A DNA stretch of 64,000 bases, taken from the NCBI RefSeq assembly GCF_004348825.1, contig NZ_SMJU01000008.1, forward strand, positions 302,335-366,334, in the 5' to 3' direction. The position numbers were made by a program, and so were the translations under genes. The notes beneath the pieces are model-generated. The model was not told the DNA's origin and did not search any database. It worked only from the letters and a program-made list of their open reading frames with translations. This document shows, in pieces, positions 26,467-34,474 of this stretch; positions within the stretch are counted from its first letter, which is position 1; each line of letters begins with the position of its first letter. The DNA is from Arundinibacter roseus (GTDB taxonomy: Bacteria; Bacteroidota; Bacteroidia; Cytophagales; Spirosomataceae).

Positions 26467-26542
26467 TTCGGAGAAGCGTAATGTTTGCAGCTAGTTCAAA
26501 CTCGGACGCTATTGCCAAAGTGTAATATTGCTCTTCTCCGAA
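26467..26542. repeat. 76-bp segment bounded by a 10-nt inverted repeat
   Basis: TTCGGAGAAG (26467-26476) and CTTCTCCGAA (26533-26542) are perfect inverted copies with 56 bp between. This could be a small mobile repeat or a structured RNA. I do not recognise the family. Confidence 0.55.
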
Positions 26543-26546
26543 GCTG

Positions 26547-26781
26547 TTTTATCAGAAAAATAAAAAATACAAACAAACTAATTACCAGCTCCGTGGGCTG
26601 TGTCTCACAGCCCTGAAAACCAATGCCGCTTTTCATCATCACCAAAATGTCATCAATATGCATTTCCAAAAATAAAAATATCCCGAAAAGCACAACAAAA
26701 AGGGGCTATGAGACACAGCCCAAGGTGAACCAAAAATATTTTCATCAGAAGAACAAAAAACACAAACCAACTAATTGCCAG
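26547..26781. repeat. Imperfect 42-nt direct repeats flanking the palindromic element
   Basis: The stretch 26547-26588 (TTTTATCAGAA... to CTAATTACCAG) recurs at 26739-26781 with about seven differences. The second copy ends 9 bp before the permease ATG. The two copies bracket the 127-bp palindromic element, which suggests duplication of the permease leader or insertion with a long repeat. Confidence 0.6.
26595..26721. mobile_element. 127-bp MITE-like element with 19-nt inverted ends
   Basis: The left end GGGCTGTGTCTCACAGCCC (26595-26613) is itself a perfect 8-bp stem with a 3-nt loop. The right end (26703-26721) is its inverted copy with one change. A third, partial copy lies at 26365-26383. 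Small size, inverted ends and lack of coding capacity fit a non-autonomous element or REP-like pair; no transposase is nearby. Confidence 0.5.
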
Positions 26782-26790
26782 TTGCTACTT

Positions 26791-28041
26791 ATGAAATTAA
26801 AAATAGCTTTTGATATTGCAAAAACGCATTTGCTAACCAAAAAGAAACAAACACTCGTGGCGATGATGGGCGTTACCTTCGGCATTGCGATGTTTATTGT
26901 CATGATTAGTTTTATGCAGGGTGTCAATCAGTTTTTGGAAGATTCGGCACTTGATGCGTCGCCGCACGTTCGGATTTATAAACAAATTACTTCGGATCGT
27001 CCAAGCCTGATTCAGCAGCAAAATCCGGATGGTTTTAACGTGATTTACCACCAAAAACCGCGACAGGAATTAGCCAAAATTAAAAATGGTTTGGTCATTG
27101 CACGACATATTGAGCAGCAGCCCGAAGTACTGGGAGTTTCGCCGCAGGTAAGCACGCAGGTATTTTTCAACACCGGTTCCGTACCAATTCCGGCTACATT
27201 GGCAGGCGTGGATGTGCAGCGCGAAGAAAAATTGTATCGCCTCAGTCAGCGCATGAAAGCGGGAAAAATCGAAGACCTGATGGCAAATGCCAATGGCGTG
27301 ATTTTAGGTCGACTTTTGGCCCGAAAGCTAAACCTGGGCGTAGGTGACAAAGTAAACGTAACTTCCTCGACGGGAGGGACTTCTTTGCTTCGGGTAGTAG
27401 GCATTTTTAGCTTCGGCATCCAAACCGTCGACGATGCGCGTGGCTATGTAAATACACCAAAAGTGCAGGAATTAATCCAAAAAGACGCCAACTACATCAC
27501 CGATTTACACATCAAAATGAAGGACCCGCTGAAAGCAATTGCCTTTGGAAAAGAACTTGCCCGGCAGTACGACTACCGCGTGGAAGATTGGGCAATGGCT
27601 AACGCAGCGATTTTGGCCGGAGAGCAAATCCGAAACGTAATGACCTTCGTGGTTTCGTTTACGTTGCTGGTCGTGGCGGGTTTTGGTATTTATAATATTA
27701 TGAATATGAATGTCATGAATAAAATTAAGGACATCGCCATTTTGAAAGCCACGGGTTTTGATGGGCAGGATGTTGTAGCAGTCTTCATGATTCAATCGGT
27801 AATTATTGGATTAATGGGTGCTTTGCTGGGAGTTATTATTGGTTTCTCGCTGAGTTATTTATTATCAATTACACCTTTTGCAGCCGGAGATTTTCTTTCT
27901 ATTGATACATTTCCCGTCAAATTTGATCCAAAATTCTATTTATTAGGTGTTATTTTCGGAGTTATTACTACGTTACTGGCGGGTTATTTCCCTTCCAGAA
28001 AAGCAGCAAAAATTGATCCCGTTGCTATTTTAAGAGGGTAA
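26791..28041 (+). CDS. FtsX/MacB-like ABC transporter permease
   Basis: This 416-residue inner-membrane protein has a first helix at about residues 22-45 (LVAMMGVTFGIAMFIVMISF). A large periplasmic domain follows (about 45-280), then three more helices near 285-310 (VVSFTLLVVAGFGIYNIM), 335-360 and 380-405. This is the FtsX-like topology of MacB/LolC permeases, with GYFPSRKAAKIDPVAILRG at the end. I start at the ATG at 26791. It should pair with the ATPase 54 bp downstream, and with the adaptor and TolC upstream, to move a substrate from the periplasm to the outside. Confidence 0.92.
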   Translation: MKLKIAFDIAKTHLLTKKKQTLVAMMGVTFGIAMFIVMISFMQGVNQFLEDSALDASPHVRIYKQITSDRPSLIQQQNPDGFNVIYHQKPRQELAKIKNGLVIARHIEQQPEVLGVSPQVSTQVFFNTGSVPIPATLAGVDVQREEKLYRLSQRMKAGKIEDLMANANGVILGRLLARKLNLGVGDKVNVTSSTGGTSLLRVVGIFSFGIQTVDDARGYVNTPKVQELIQKDANYITDLHIKMKDPLKAIAFGKELARQYDYRVEDWAMANAAILAGEQIRNVMTFVVSFTLLVVAGFGIYNIMNMNVMNKIKDIAILKATGFDGQDVVAVFMIQSVIIGLMGALLGVIIGFSLSYLLSITPFAAGDFLSIDTFPVKFDPKFYLLGVIFGVITTLLAGYFPSRKAAKIDPVAILRG

Positions 28042-28095
28042 CTTTTGGAACTAAAAAATGTATCTATTTTTGATTCCTTTAAATCTAAAATAAAA

Positions 28096-28818
28096 ATGAA
28101 AAATATTCCCTATTCCGAACGGGCTACGATATTAAAAGCGACGAATGTAAACAAGTTTTTTTTAGATCCTGTAAAATTTCAGGTACTAAAAGATATTTCA
28201 TTTGAAGTAAAAAAAGGAGAATTTCTGTCAATTGTAGGTAAATCCGGCTGCGGAAAATCTACTTTGCTTTATATTCTTTCCACGATGGATACCGCCTACG
28301 ATGGCTTACTGGAAATGAATGGCAAAAGTCTTACCGGATTGACGCAAAATCAACTCGCCGCCTTCCGCAACGAGCATCTTGGATTTGTCTTTCAGTTTCA
28401 CTTTTTATTGCCGGAATTTACGGCCCTGCAAAACGTCATGCTGCCCGGCTTGAAACTGGGGAAATTCTCGTCTAAGGAAATTGAAGAACGCGCCTATCAG
28501 AAACTAAAACTGGTGGATATGCACGAGCACGCTCTCAAACCGTCGTCCAAACTTTCGGGTGGACAACAGCAGCGGGTGGCGATTGCACGGGCGCTGATCA
28601 ACGACCCCACGATTGTGATGGGCGATGAACCTACGGGTAATCTCGACAAGGCAAATTCGGATATGGTGTACTCTATTTTTCGGGATATTTCACACAACAA
28701 CGGTCAAACGATCATCACCGTCACTCACGACCCTGACTTTGCCGAAGGAGGCGACCGGATCATCGAAATGTCGGACGGCCACATCATTTCTCACGGACAT
28801 GAAAAAACGGTTCAATAA
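28096..28818 (+). CDS. ABC transporter ATP-binding protein (LolD/MacB type)
   Basis: This 240-residue ATPase has Walker [10 protein letters not shown] at residues 48-56, a Q-loop in [18 protein letters not shown], the signature [15 protein letters not shown], Walker [14 protein letters not shown] and the switch His in [12 protein letters not shown]. This is the pattern of the LolD/MacB subfamily that drives FtsX-type permeases. The ATG at 28096 is preferred over an upstream TTG at 28045. The 3' end overlaps the histidine kinase start by 20 bp, indicating translational coupling. Confidence 0.94.
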   Translation: MKNIPYSERATILKATNVNKFFLDPVKFQVLKDISFEVKKGEFLSIVGKSGCGKSTLLYILSTMDTAYDGLLEMNGKSLTGLTQNQLAAFRNEHLGFVFQFHFLLPEFTALQNVMLPGLKLGKFSSKEIEERAYQKLKLVDMHEHALKPSSKLSGGQQQRVAIARALINDPTIVMGDEPTGNLDKANSDMVYSIFRDISHNNGQTIITVTHDPDFAEGGDRIIEMSDGHIISHGHEKTVQ

Positions 28819-29827
28819 ATACGTCGAACTGGCGATTTTGGGGTTTGCAGCTTTGGGGTTTGCCGGGCGTTTCTGGGCGCTGCCCGAGCTGACGCTCACG
28901 CAGCACATAACGTTCTTTTTTTTACAATTGCTTATCCTGAATCTGATCTGGACGGCCTATTATCTGCTGAATGATCAGTTGAATATTTATCTGCCGTTTG
29001 AAAAAAAGCTATCGCTCCGCATTGCTGTACAATTGATTCTGGGCTGGGTGCTTGTGGAAGGTCTCATAATACCGCTCGGCATGTACGGAGTCGAGCGTTT
29101 TCTGCCGCTGCGTCAAACTCAGTTCGACAAACTGCACCTTGTATTCATTGGCCTTACCGCCTTTTTTGGCAGCTCGGTCATGAACCTGGGATTTATTGCC
29201 AACCATTTTTTTACCCAATGGCGACAGAATGCGGTTCGGGCCGTAAATCTTGAAAAAGAAAAAACTCAGGTACAATTTGAAAATCTGAAAAATCAGCTCA
29301 ATCCGCACTTTTTATTCAATAGTCTGGCGTCCCTCGATAGTCTGATTCACGAAAACCCCGCACTTGCCCGGCAATTTTTGCAGCAGTTGTCCAAGGTCTA
29401 TCGTTATGTGCTCAAAAGTCAGGAAAAAGGTCTGGTGAGCCTTGAAACAGAAGTTGATTTTGTGAAAAATTATATTTCACTACTATCCACCCGGTTTTCT
29501 GACTCACTTGTAGTTTCTATCAAGCTGGATCCTGATTCGCTGGACACTCAAATTGTGCCGATGACGATTCAGATTTTACTTGAAAATGCCATCAAGCACA
29601 ATCAGATTAACGCCCAAAATCCACTATTCATTACCATTAGCAGCACCACCAACTGGCTTTCAGTTATTAACACTATTCAGCGCAAAGCTCAGGTAGAAAC
29701 CTCCAATGGTCAAGGGCTGAGTAACCTGTCTTCTTTGTATAATTTTCTGGAAAAAAGACCGCTGGAAATTACCGAAACCGGCGGAATGTTTGAGGTGAAA
29801 GTTCCGCTTATTAAAGAAAATGCATGA
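28799..29827 (+). CDS. LytS/YehU-type sensor histidine kinase
   Basis: This 342-residue membrane kinase has four hydrophobic helices (about 10-27, 37-55, 75-95, 113-135) and then a short coiled linker. The His_kinase domain has NPHFLFNSLASLDSL with the phospho-acceptor His170. The ATP-binding part is shortened, with LLENAIKHN as N-box and NGQGLSNL as the Gly-rich lid. Proteins of this class normally pair with a LytTR response regulator, but none is encoded next to it. The overlap with the ABC ATPase gene suggests that it senses the state or substrate of this exporter. Confidence 0.9.
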   Translation: MKKRFNKYVELAILGFAALGFAGRFWALPELTLTQHITFFFLQLLILNLIWTAYYLLNDQLNIYLPFEKKLSLRIAVQLILGWVLVEGLIIPLGMYGVERFLPLRQTQFDKLHLVFIGLTAFFGSSVMNLGFIANHFFTQWRQNAVRAVNLEKEKTQVQFENLKNQLNPHFLFNSLASLDSLIHENPALARQFLQQLSKVYRYVLKSQEKGLVSLETEVDFVKNYISLLSTRFSDSLVVSIKLDPDSLDTQIVPMTIQILLENAIKHNQINAQNPLFITISSTTNWLSVINTIQRKAQVETSNGQGLSNLSSLYNFLEKRPLEITETGGMFEVKVPLIKENA

Positions 29828-30032
29828 GGATTTCTAAAACAATGTGTATCCCTTTCGCTGGAATGCAACAGCCCAAATTTAAAAATCTAACAAATCTACT
29901 AGCACCAATCTCCTGCTTTTCTATCTATCAAGAAACGTCAAACTCGCTTTCGCTCGACAATTTTCCATTCAGTCCGTAAGAAATTGGTTACCTTCGCAGG
30001 TAAATTTTAACTCATAAAAACATCGTTGCGTA

Positions 30033-30779
30033 GTGGCCTGGTATCATACATTTTTTGAAGGATTGCCTCAAATTGCCTGGAAGCAAAATCAGGAAGAGGA
30101 TCAAACCGAATGGGAAGTCGATTTTTTGCAGGATGTGCTCGAAATCTCTCCCGGCGAGCAGGTACTTGACGTCATGGCGGGCTACGGACGCCACGCACTT
30201 CCCCTGGCGCGGAGGGGGTTTGTGATGACTGGTGTGGATATTTCGGCGGAATATTGTGAAGAATTTGAGCAGGTTGCACAGGTTGAAATCTTACCGGTAA
30301 CGGTTGTTCAGAGTGATTTTCTGGCAATTGATTTGCCACACACACCTTTTGATGCTGCCTATTGCCTGGGCAACAGTTTCAGCTTTTTTCCGCGGGAAAT
30401 TATGATTGACTTTCTGCAAAAAATTTCAGAGCATATCAAGCCCGGCGGTCGTTTTGTAGCCCACACCCAGCTATTGGCGGAAAGTATTCTTCCTAATTTT
30501 CAGGAACGCAGCTGGATGCCTGTCGGACAGGACATTTTGTACCTTACGAGCAATCAGTACGATGCTATGAAGGGCGTGATTTTGTCCGAACTTACGTATG
30601 TAAAAGGCCGTGAGCAGATGACCCGACAGGTAGAGCAGTATGTCTATTCGTTGTCGGAAGTACACGCACTATTTCAACAGGCCGGGCTGCATCTGACCGA
30701 AGTCTTTGGCAGCCTCGATGGCGAGCCCTTTGCCCTGGGCGACGAGCAGGCATATCTCTTGGCTACAAAGACAAGTTAA
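30033..30779 (+). CDS. Class I SAM-dependent methyltransferase
   Basis: This 248-residue enzyme has motif I VLDVMAGYGRHALPLARRG (around 49-67), the acidic end of strand 2 in VMTGVDISAEYCEEF, motif II FDAAYCLGNSFSFF and motif III HIKPGGRFVAHTQL. It is a soluble Rossmann-like methyltransferase; the substrate cannot be told. The start is a GTG at 30033, since an in-frame stop lies just upstream and no ATG precedes the conserved core. It converges with the MATE gene. Confidence 0.85.
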   Translation: MAWYHTFFEGLPQIAWKQNQEEDQTEWEVDFLQDVLEISPGEQVLDVMAGYGRHALPLARRGFVMTGVDISAEYCEEFEQVAQVEILPVTVVQSDFLAIDLPHTPFDAAYCLGNSFSFFPREIMIDFLQKISEHIKPGGRFVAHTQLLAESILPNFQERSWMPVGQDILYLTSNQYDAMKGVILSELTYVKGREQMTRQVEQYVYSLSEVHALFQQAGLHLTEVFGSLDGEPFALGDEQAYLLATKTS

Positions 30780-30783
30780 AAAG

Positions 30784-30818
30784 CGATACGTCAACCTCCC
30801 GTGGAGAATGACGTATCG
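30784..30818. terminator. Hairpin between converging methyltransferase and MATE genes
   Basis: CGATACGTCA (30784-30793) and TGACGTATCG (30809-30818) form a perfect 10-bp stem with a 15-nt loop. No T run follows on either strand, so it would be a weak or factor-assisted terminator. Confidence 0.45.
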
Positions 30819-30826
30819 GATTCACA

Positions 30827-32212
30827 CTACACCTGCGTAAGTTTCCAGCGCCCGCGCCGAAAGACCAGAATCCCCATAATGGCCAGTATTGACTCGCCAA
30901 TAGGCACAGCGGCAAACACACCAATGGGGCCCCAGTTCAGCAGCAGCGCAAGAATGTATGCGACCGGAATTTCGATCAGCCAAAAGCAAATGATGTTCAG
31001 GTAAATAGGCGTTCGGGTGTCGCCTGCGCCGTTGATTGCCTGGATGATGACCATGCCGTAGGCATAAAAGCCGTAGCCCAGGCACAGTACGCGCAGGGCC
31101 GTTACGCCCGTTTGCACCACCGCCGCGCTGGTATTGAACAAGCTGATAATCGGCTCGGCCGCCAGAAAAAACAGAACGGCCAGCGATAACAAAAACCACA
31201 TGTTATAGTAGGCTGTACGCCAAACGGACGTTTCGGCCCGGTCGGGATGCCCCGCTCCCAGGTTTTGCCCCACGAGGGTTGCCGCTGCATTGGCCATGCC
31301 CCAGGCGGGCAGCAACGTAAAAATTATCACGCGAATGGCAATGGTGTAGCCCGCCACTACATCTGTTCCGAATTCTGCCAGCATACGAGCCAGGAAAATC
31401 CAGCTGGCCGAAGAAATCAGAAATTGACTTGTGCCACCGGCTGCCAGGCTGAGGATACTTTTGATGAGCTGGAAATCAGGCACAAAATCAGCCCATTCGA
31501 TGGACACGCCATTCCGGGAATTATATAGAAAATAGAGCTGATACCCAACCCCAATGACCCGCCCGATGGTAGTAGCAACGGCTGCGCCTGTAACACCCAT
31601 TTCGGGAAAAAAGGCAATTCCGAAAATAAATAACGGGTCCAGAATCATATTTAGTCCGTTGGCAACCCAAAGTGAGCGCATCGCTGCCGACGCCGCCCCG
31701 GCGCCGCGCAGCGCCCCGCTCAACGAATAGAGCAACACGATGGCCGGGCTACTTAAAAAAGTAATACGGGCATACATCGTACCCGATTCAATTACCTGAC
31801 TATCAGCGCCCATGAGTTGCAAAATATCGCCTGCATAGACGAATCCAAATCCCGCCATAACGACCGAAATCACGAGCGAAATGAGGATAATCTGACCAAT
31901 TGCCCGTCCGGCCTGATCGGCATTGCCCTCTCCTACCCGGCGGGCAACAAGGGCCGTAGCCGCCGTGCTGAGCCCAATGGCGATGGAGTAAATTAAGGTT
32001 ATGACCGACTCGGTGAGGCCCACCGTGGCGACGGCATCAATACTTACTTTTGATACAAAAAAAACGTCGACCACCGCAAAGAGTGATTCCATGATCATTT
32101 CCAGAATCATGGGAACAGAAAGCAGGAAAATGGCGCGATTGATGCTGCCACTCGTGTAACTTTGTTCGGAGCCATCCAAAGCCAGCCGAAACAGGGTAAT
32201 CCACTTTTTCAT
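30827..32212 (-). CDS. MATE-family multidrug/cation antiporter
   Basis: This 461-residue inner-membrane protein has about twelve helices in two related halves. The first half reads INRAIFLLSVPMILEMIMES and VDVFFVSKVSIDAVATVGLT, typical of MATE exporters of the NorM/DinF type. The second half has GWGLGAGHPDRAE-like and VLRVLCLGYGFYAYGMV segments. It would export organic cations in exchange for Na+ or H+. Ordinary single-gene transcription unit; the 440-bp upstream gap is shared with hflX on the other strand. Confidence 0.92.
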   Translation of the reverse strand: MKKWITLFRLALDGSEQSYTSGSINRAIFLLSVPMILEMIMESLFAVVDVFFVSKVSIDAVATVGLTESVITLIYSIAIGLSTAATALVARRVGEGNADQAGRAIGQIILISLVISVVMAGFGFVYAGDILQLMGADSQVIESGTMYARITFLSSPAIVLLYSLSGALRGAGAASAAMRSLWVANGLNMILDPLFIFGIAFFPEMGVTGAAVATTIGRVIGVGYQLYFLYNSRNGVSIEWADFVPDFQLIKSILSLAAGGTSQFLISSASWIFLARMLAEFGTDVVAGYTIAIRVIIFTLLPAWGMANAAATLVGQNLGAGHPDRAETSVWRTAYYNMWFLLSLAVLFFLAAEPIISLFNTSAAVVQTGVTALRVLCLGYGFYAYGMVIIQAINGAGDTRTPIYLNIICFWLIEIPVAYILALLLNWGPIGVFAAVPIGESILAIMGILVFRRGRWKLTQV

Positions 32213-32652
32213 GGATAAAAAGAGAAAGTTTGGGTTATTTTCCTGATAAATAGATTCGTTCCCAAATCCGCAAAGGTGGTACTTATATTTTTATCGAAAA
32301 AAACCGCAGTTATAAAAAACTAATTGGAAAGAGATTGTACTCAGAAACGAGCACAAAAGAAAACATCGGAAAGCCGAAAAGTAAACGGCGGGCGGGTTGT
32401 ACTAAACCCTAACGGGGAGCTTCATAGGCGTATGAATTTTCACAAAGCTACATAAAAGACAAAATAGCCCGCAAGTAGTGGAATAGAATTAATAGAAAGT
32501 TAATCGTACATTTAGTAAACGGTAACCAGAACTTTTAAGTGAAAATTACCGTTTTACACGACCTGACTTATCCTTAAAAAGTCGGACAAATGACCACATG
32601 AAGGAACAAGCCGTTTCTTCAAATTTCAAATCAAGCCTAGTTTTACGATTGA
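32213..32652. other. Shared divergent promoter region of MATE and hflX genes
   Basis: I see no gene here. TAAACGGTAA near 32516 and its inverse TTACCGTTTTA near 32548 form an inverted repeat that might be a small hairpin or operator. No tRNA or known RNA is recognised. Confidence 0.5.
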
Positions 32653-33906
32653 ATGATTGATAAAAGAGAACTGAATTCGACTGCCAAAAAGCAGGAAACA
32701 GCCGTGTTGGTGGCCGTCAGTCCGCAGCGCCAAAGCCCCGGCAAAACCCGGGAATACCTGGACGAGCTGGCTTTTCTGGTCACTACCCTCGGGGTAAAAA
32801 CACTGCATACATTTACCCAAAATCTTGAAAAACCCGACTCCCGGACCTATGTAGGAAGCGGCAAATTGCAGGAGATAGAAACATTTATTCAGGCCGAACC
32901 CGTAGACATGATTATCTTCGATGACGACCTGAGCCCATCGCAGGTTCGTAACCTGGAAGCTACTTTTGAGGACATCAAAGTACTGGATCGCAGTTTGTTG
33001 ATTCTGGATATTTTTGCCATGCGCGCCCAAACGGCTCAGGCCAAAACCCAGGTTGAGCTTGCGCAGTATCAGTACATGTACCCGCGACTGACACGCATGT
33101 GGACGCACCTTAGCAAGCAAAAAGGGGGCGTCGGGATGCGTGGACCCGGAGAAAAAGAGCTCGAAACGGACCGACGGATTATTAAAGACCGGATCACGTT
33201 TCTGAAAGAAAAACTCGACAAAATCGACCGCCAAAGTGTGACTCGTCGCAAAGAACGCAATCGTCTCGTACGCGTGGCATTGGTGGGATACACAAACGTA
33301 GGAAAATCGACGTTGATGCGCCGCCTGGCCAAAGCCGATGTTTTTGCCGAAAATAAGCTGTTTGCTACCGTAGATTCTACCGTCCGGAAAGTATCTGTGG
33401 GAAATATCCCGTATTTACTTACCGACACCGTTGGGTTTATTCGCAAGTTGCCCACGATGCTTATTGAGTCGTTCAAATCTACCCTGGATGAAGTGCGGGA
33501 AGCGGATTTGTTGGTGCATGTTGTAGATATTTCGCACCCGTCGTTTGAAGAACACATGGAAGTGGTGAGCAGCACGTTGGCCGACATTGGCGCGGGTGAC
33601 AAACCTACGATTGTGGTTTTTAATAAGATTGACTTGTACAATCCGGACGCGGGAGAAGAAGATTTCGACTCAGAAGTAGGTTACGGAGAAACCCCTAAGC
33701 AGGTTCCTATTGAAACCTTGATTGATCAGCTAAGCAAGAGCTACCACGCTCGTAAAGCCGAGCATGTGGTCTTTATCTCGGCCGAGTTCAATGAAAACAT
33801 GGACGAACTGCGGCATCATATGGGCGAGTTGGTCAAAGACAAGCATTTTTTGATTTATCCGAATTGGCTGGACGTGGGCTATTACGACACGGATTTTGAC
33901 GAGTAG
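32653..33906 (+). CDS. hflX: Ribosome-associated GTPase HflX
   Basis: This 417-residue GTPase splits stalled or stressed 70S ribosomes. It has the N-terminal HflX domain (PGKTREYLDELAFLVTTLGV; YVGSGKLQEIETFI) and the glycine-rich hinge GVGMRGPGEKELETDRR. The G domain carries G1 GYTNVGKST, G3 DTVGFIRKLP and G4 NKID. The G5 region is less clear. Length and order match the family. The tRNA-Arg gene follows 51 bp later. Confidence 0.95.
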   Translation: MIDKRELNSTAKKQETAVLVAVSPQRQSPGKTREYLDELAFLVTTLGVKTLHTFTQNLEKPDSRTYVGSGKLQEIETFIQAEPVDMIIFDDDLSPSQVRNLEATFEDIKVLDRSLLILDIFAMRAQTAQAKTQVELAQYQYMYPRLTRMWTHLSKQKGGVGMRGPGEKELETDRRIIKDRITFLKEKLDKIDRQSVTRRKERNRLVRVALVGYTNVGKSTLMRRLAKADVFAENKLFATVDSTVRKVSVGNIPYLLTDTVGFIRKLPTMLIESFKSTLDEVREADLLVHVVDISHPSFEEHMEVVSSTLADIGAGDKPTIVVFNKIDLYNPDAGEEDFDSEVGYGETPKQVPIETLIDQLSKSYHARKAEHVVFISAEFNENMDELRHHMGELVKDKHFLIYPNWLDVGYYDTDFDE

Positions 33907-33957
33907 AGGTTTGTTCAGCAAATGAAAATTGTCGAAATTCGCAGGCCCAAAAGGCAT

Positions 33958-34029
33958 GACCCCGTAGTTCAACGGATAGAATAGAAGTTTCCTAAACTTT
34001 AGATATGGGTTCGATTCCCGTCGGGGTCA
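33958..34029 (+). tRNA. tRNA-Arg (anticodon CCT)
   Basis: This folds as a cloverleaf: acceptor GACCCCG pairs with CGGGGTC (34022-34028) and A34029 is the discriminator. The anticodon stem GAAGT/ACTTT encloses loop TTCCTAA with CCT at 33991-33993. The T arm is ATGGG-TTCGATT-CCCGT. The CCA end is not encoded. Anticodon CCT reads AGG arginine codons. Confidence 0.93.
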
Positions 34030-34043
34030 CTTTTTTACACATT

Positions 34044-34082
34044 AAACTCCTGCAAATCAATGATTTGCAGGAGTTTATGTTT
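34044..34082 (+). terminator. Terminator of the tRNA-Arg gene
   Basis: A 33-nt perfect palindrome (34044-34076; AAACTCCTGCAAATCA with its inverse around one base) forms a stem of about 14 bp. It is followed by ATGTTTTA. Confidence 0.85.
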
Positions 34083-34149
34083 TATGCCAATTCCCCAAAA
34101 AACTAAAGAAAGACTTATAAATGCTACTCGTTTGATACCGGAGAGAAAT

Positions 34150-34356
34150 TTAACTCCTGGTTTTGCAGGTGGAGACTCCAAAAAGTGTGTACAACGGGCA
34201 AAAACTCAAAAAACTCGTGAGTAAAAATACACCGGCCACGACCAGAGCAATGATGCTGAGCGTGGGAGAAACAAGATTTGAAAAGTAAAGTGTAACGGCG
34301 GCAATCGCCAAAATTACGCGAATCATGCGGTCGGTGCCGCCCATGTTGGTTTTCAT
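34150..34356 (-). CDS. DUF2892 (YgaP-like) small membrane protein
   Basis: This 68-residue protein begins MKTNMGGTDRMIRVILAIAA and has two hydrophobic helices (about 11-28 and 32-53). It ends with CPLYTLFGVSTCK. This matches DUF2892, a domain found alone or fused to rhodanese in YgaP, which is an inner-membrane sulfurtransferase. The cysteines are conserved. Function on its own is unknown; a sulfur link is possible but the nearest sulfur genes are 20 kb away. Confidence 0.88.
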   Translation of the reverse strand: MKTNMGGTDRMIRVILAIAAVTLYFSNLVSPTLSIIALVVAGVFLLTSFLSFCPLYTLFGVSTCKTRS

Positions 34357-34474
34357 AATTTTCTGAATAGATACGGGTGATGAACTAATTATTTATAGCC
34401 CGAAGATAAACCGTATCTTCCTGTTGTTCAGTGACTTTTATTACACTTATCTTTATTTAATCAAAAGTCTTTCT

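Larger units (their letters stand above)
26344..26790. other. Repeat-rich gap splitting the ABC efflux operon
   Basis: These 447 bases hold palindromic repeats and no convincing gene. A frame open from 26623 continues into the permease, but its first 56 codons run through the repeat DNA and lack homology to the family. The repeats are listed separately. Confidence 0.7.

Noticed and set aside
26623..26790. 56-residue N-terminal extension of the FtsX permease
   Set aside because: It reads through palindromic repeat DNA and the family starts at the ATG at 26791.
33958..34150. tRNA-Arg as an integration site for a mobile island
   Set aside because: No repeated copy of the tRNA 3' end, integrase or other mobility gene is seen on either side.
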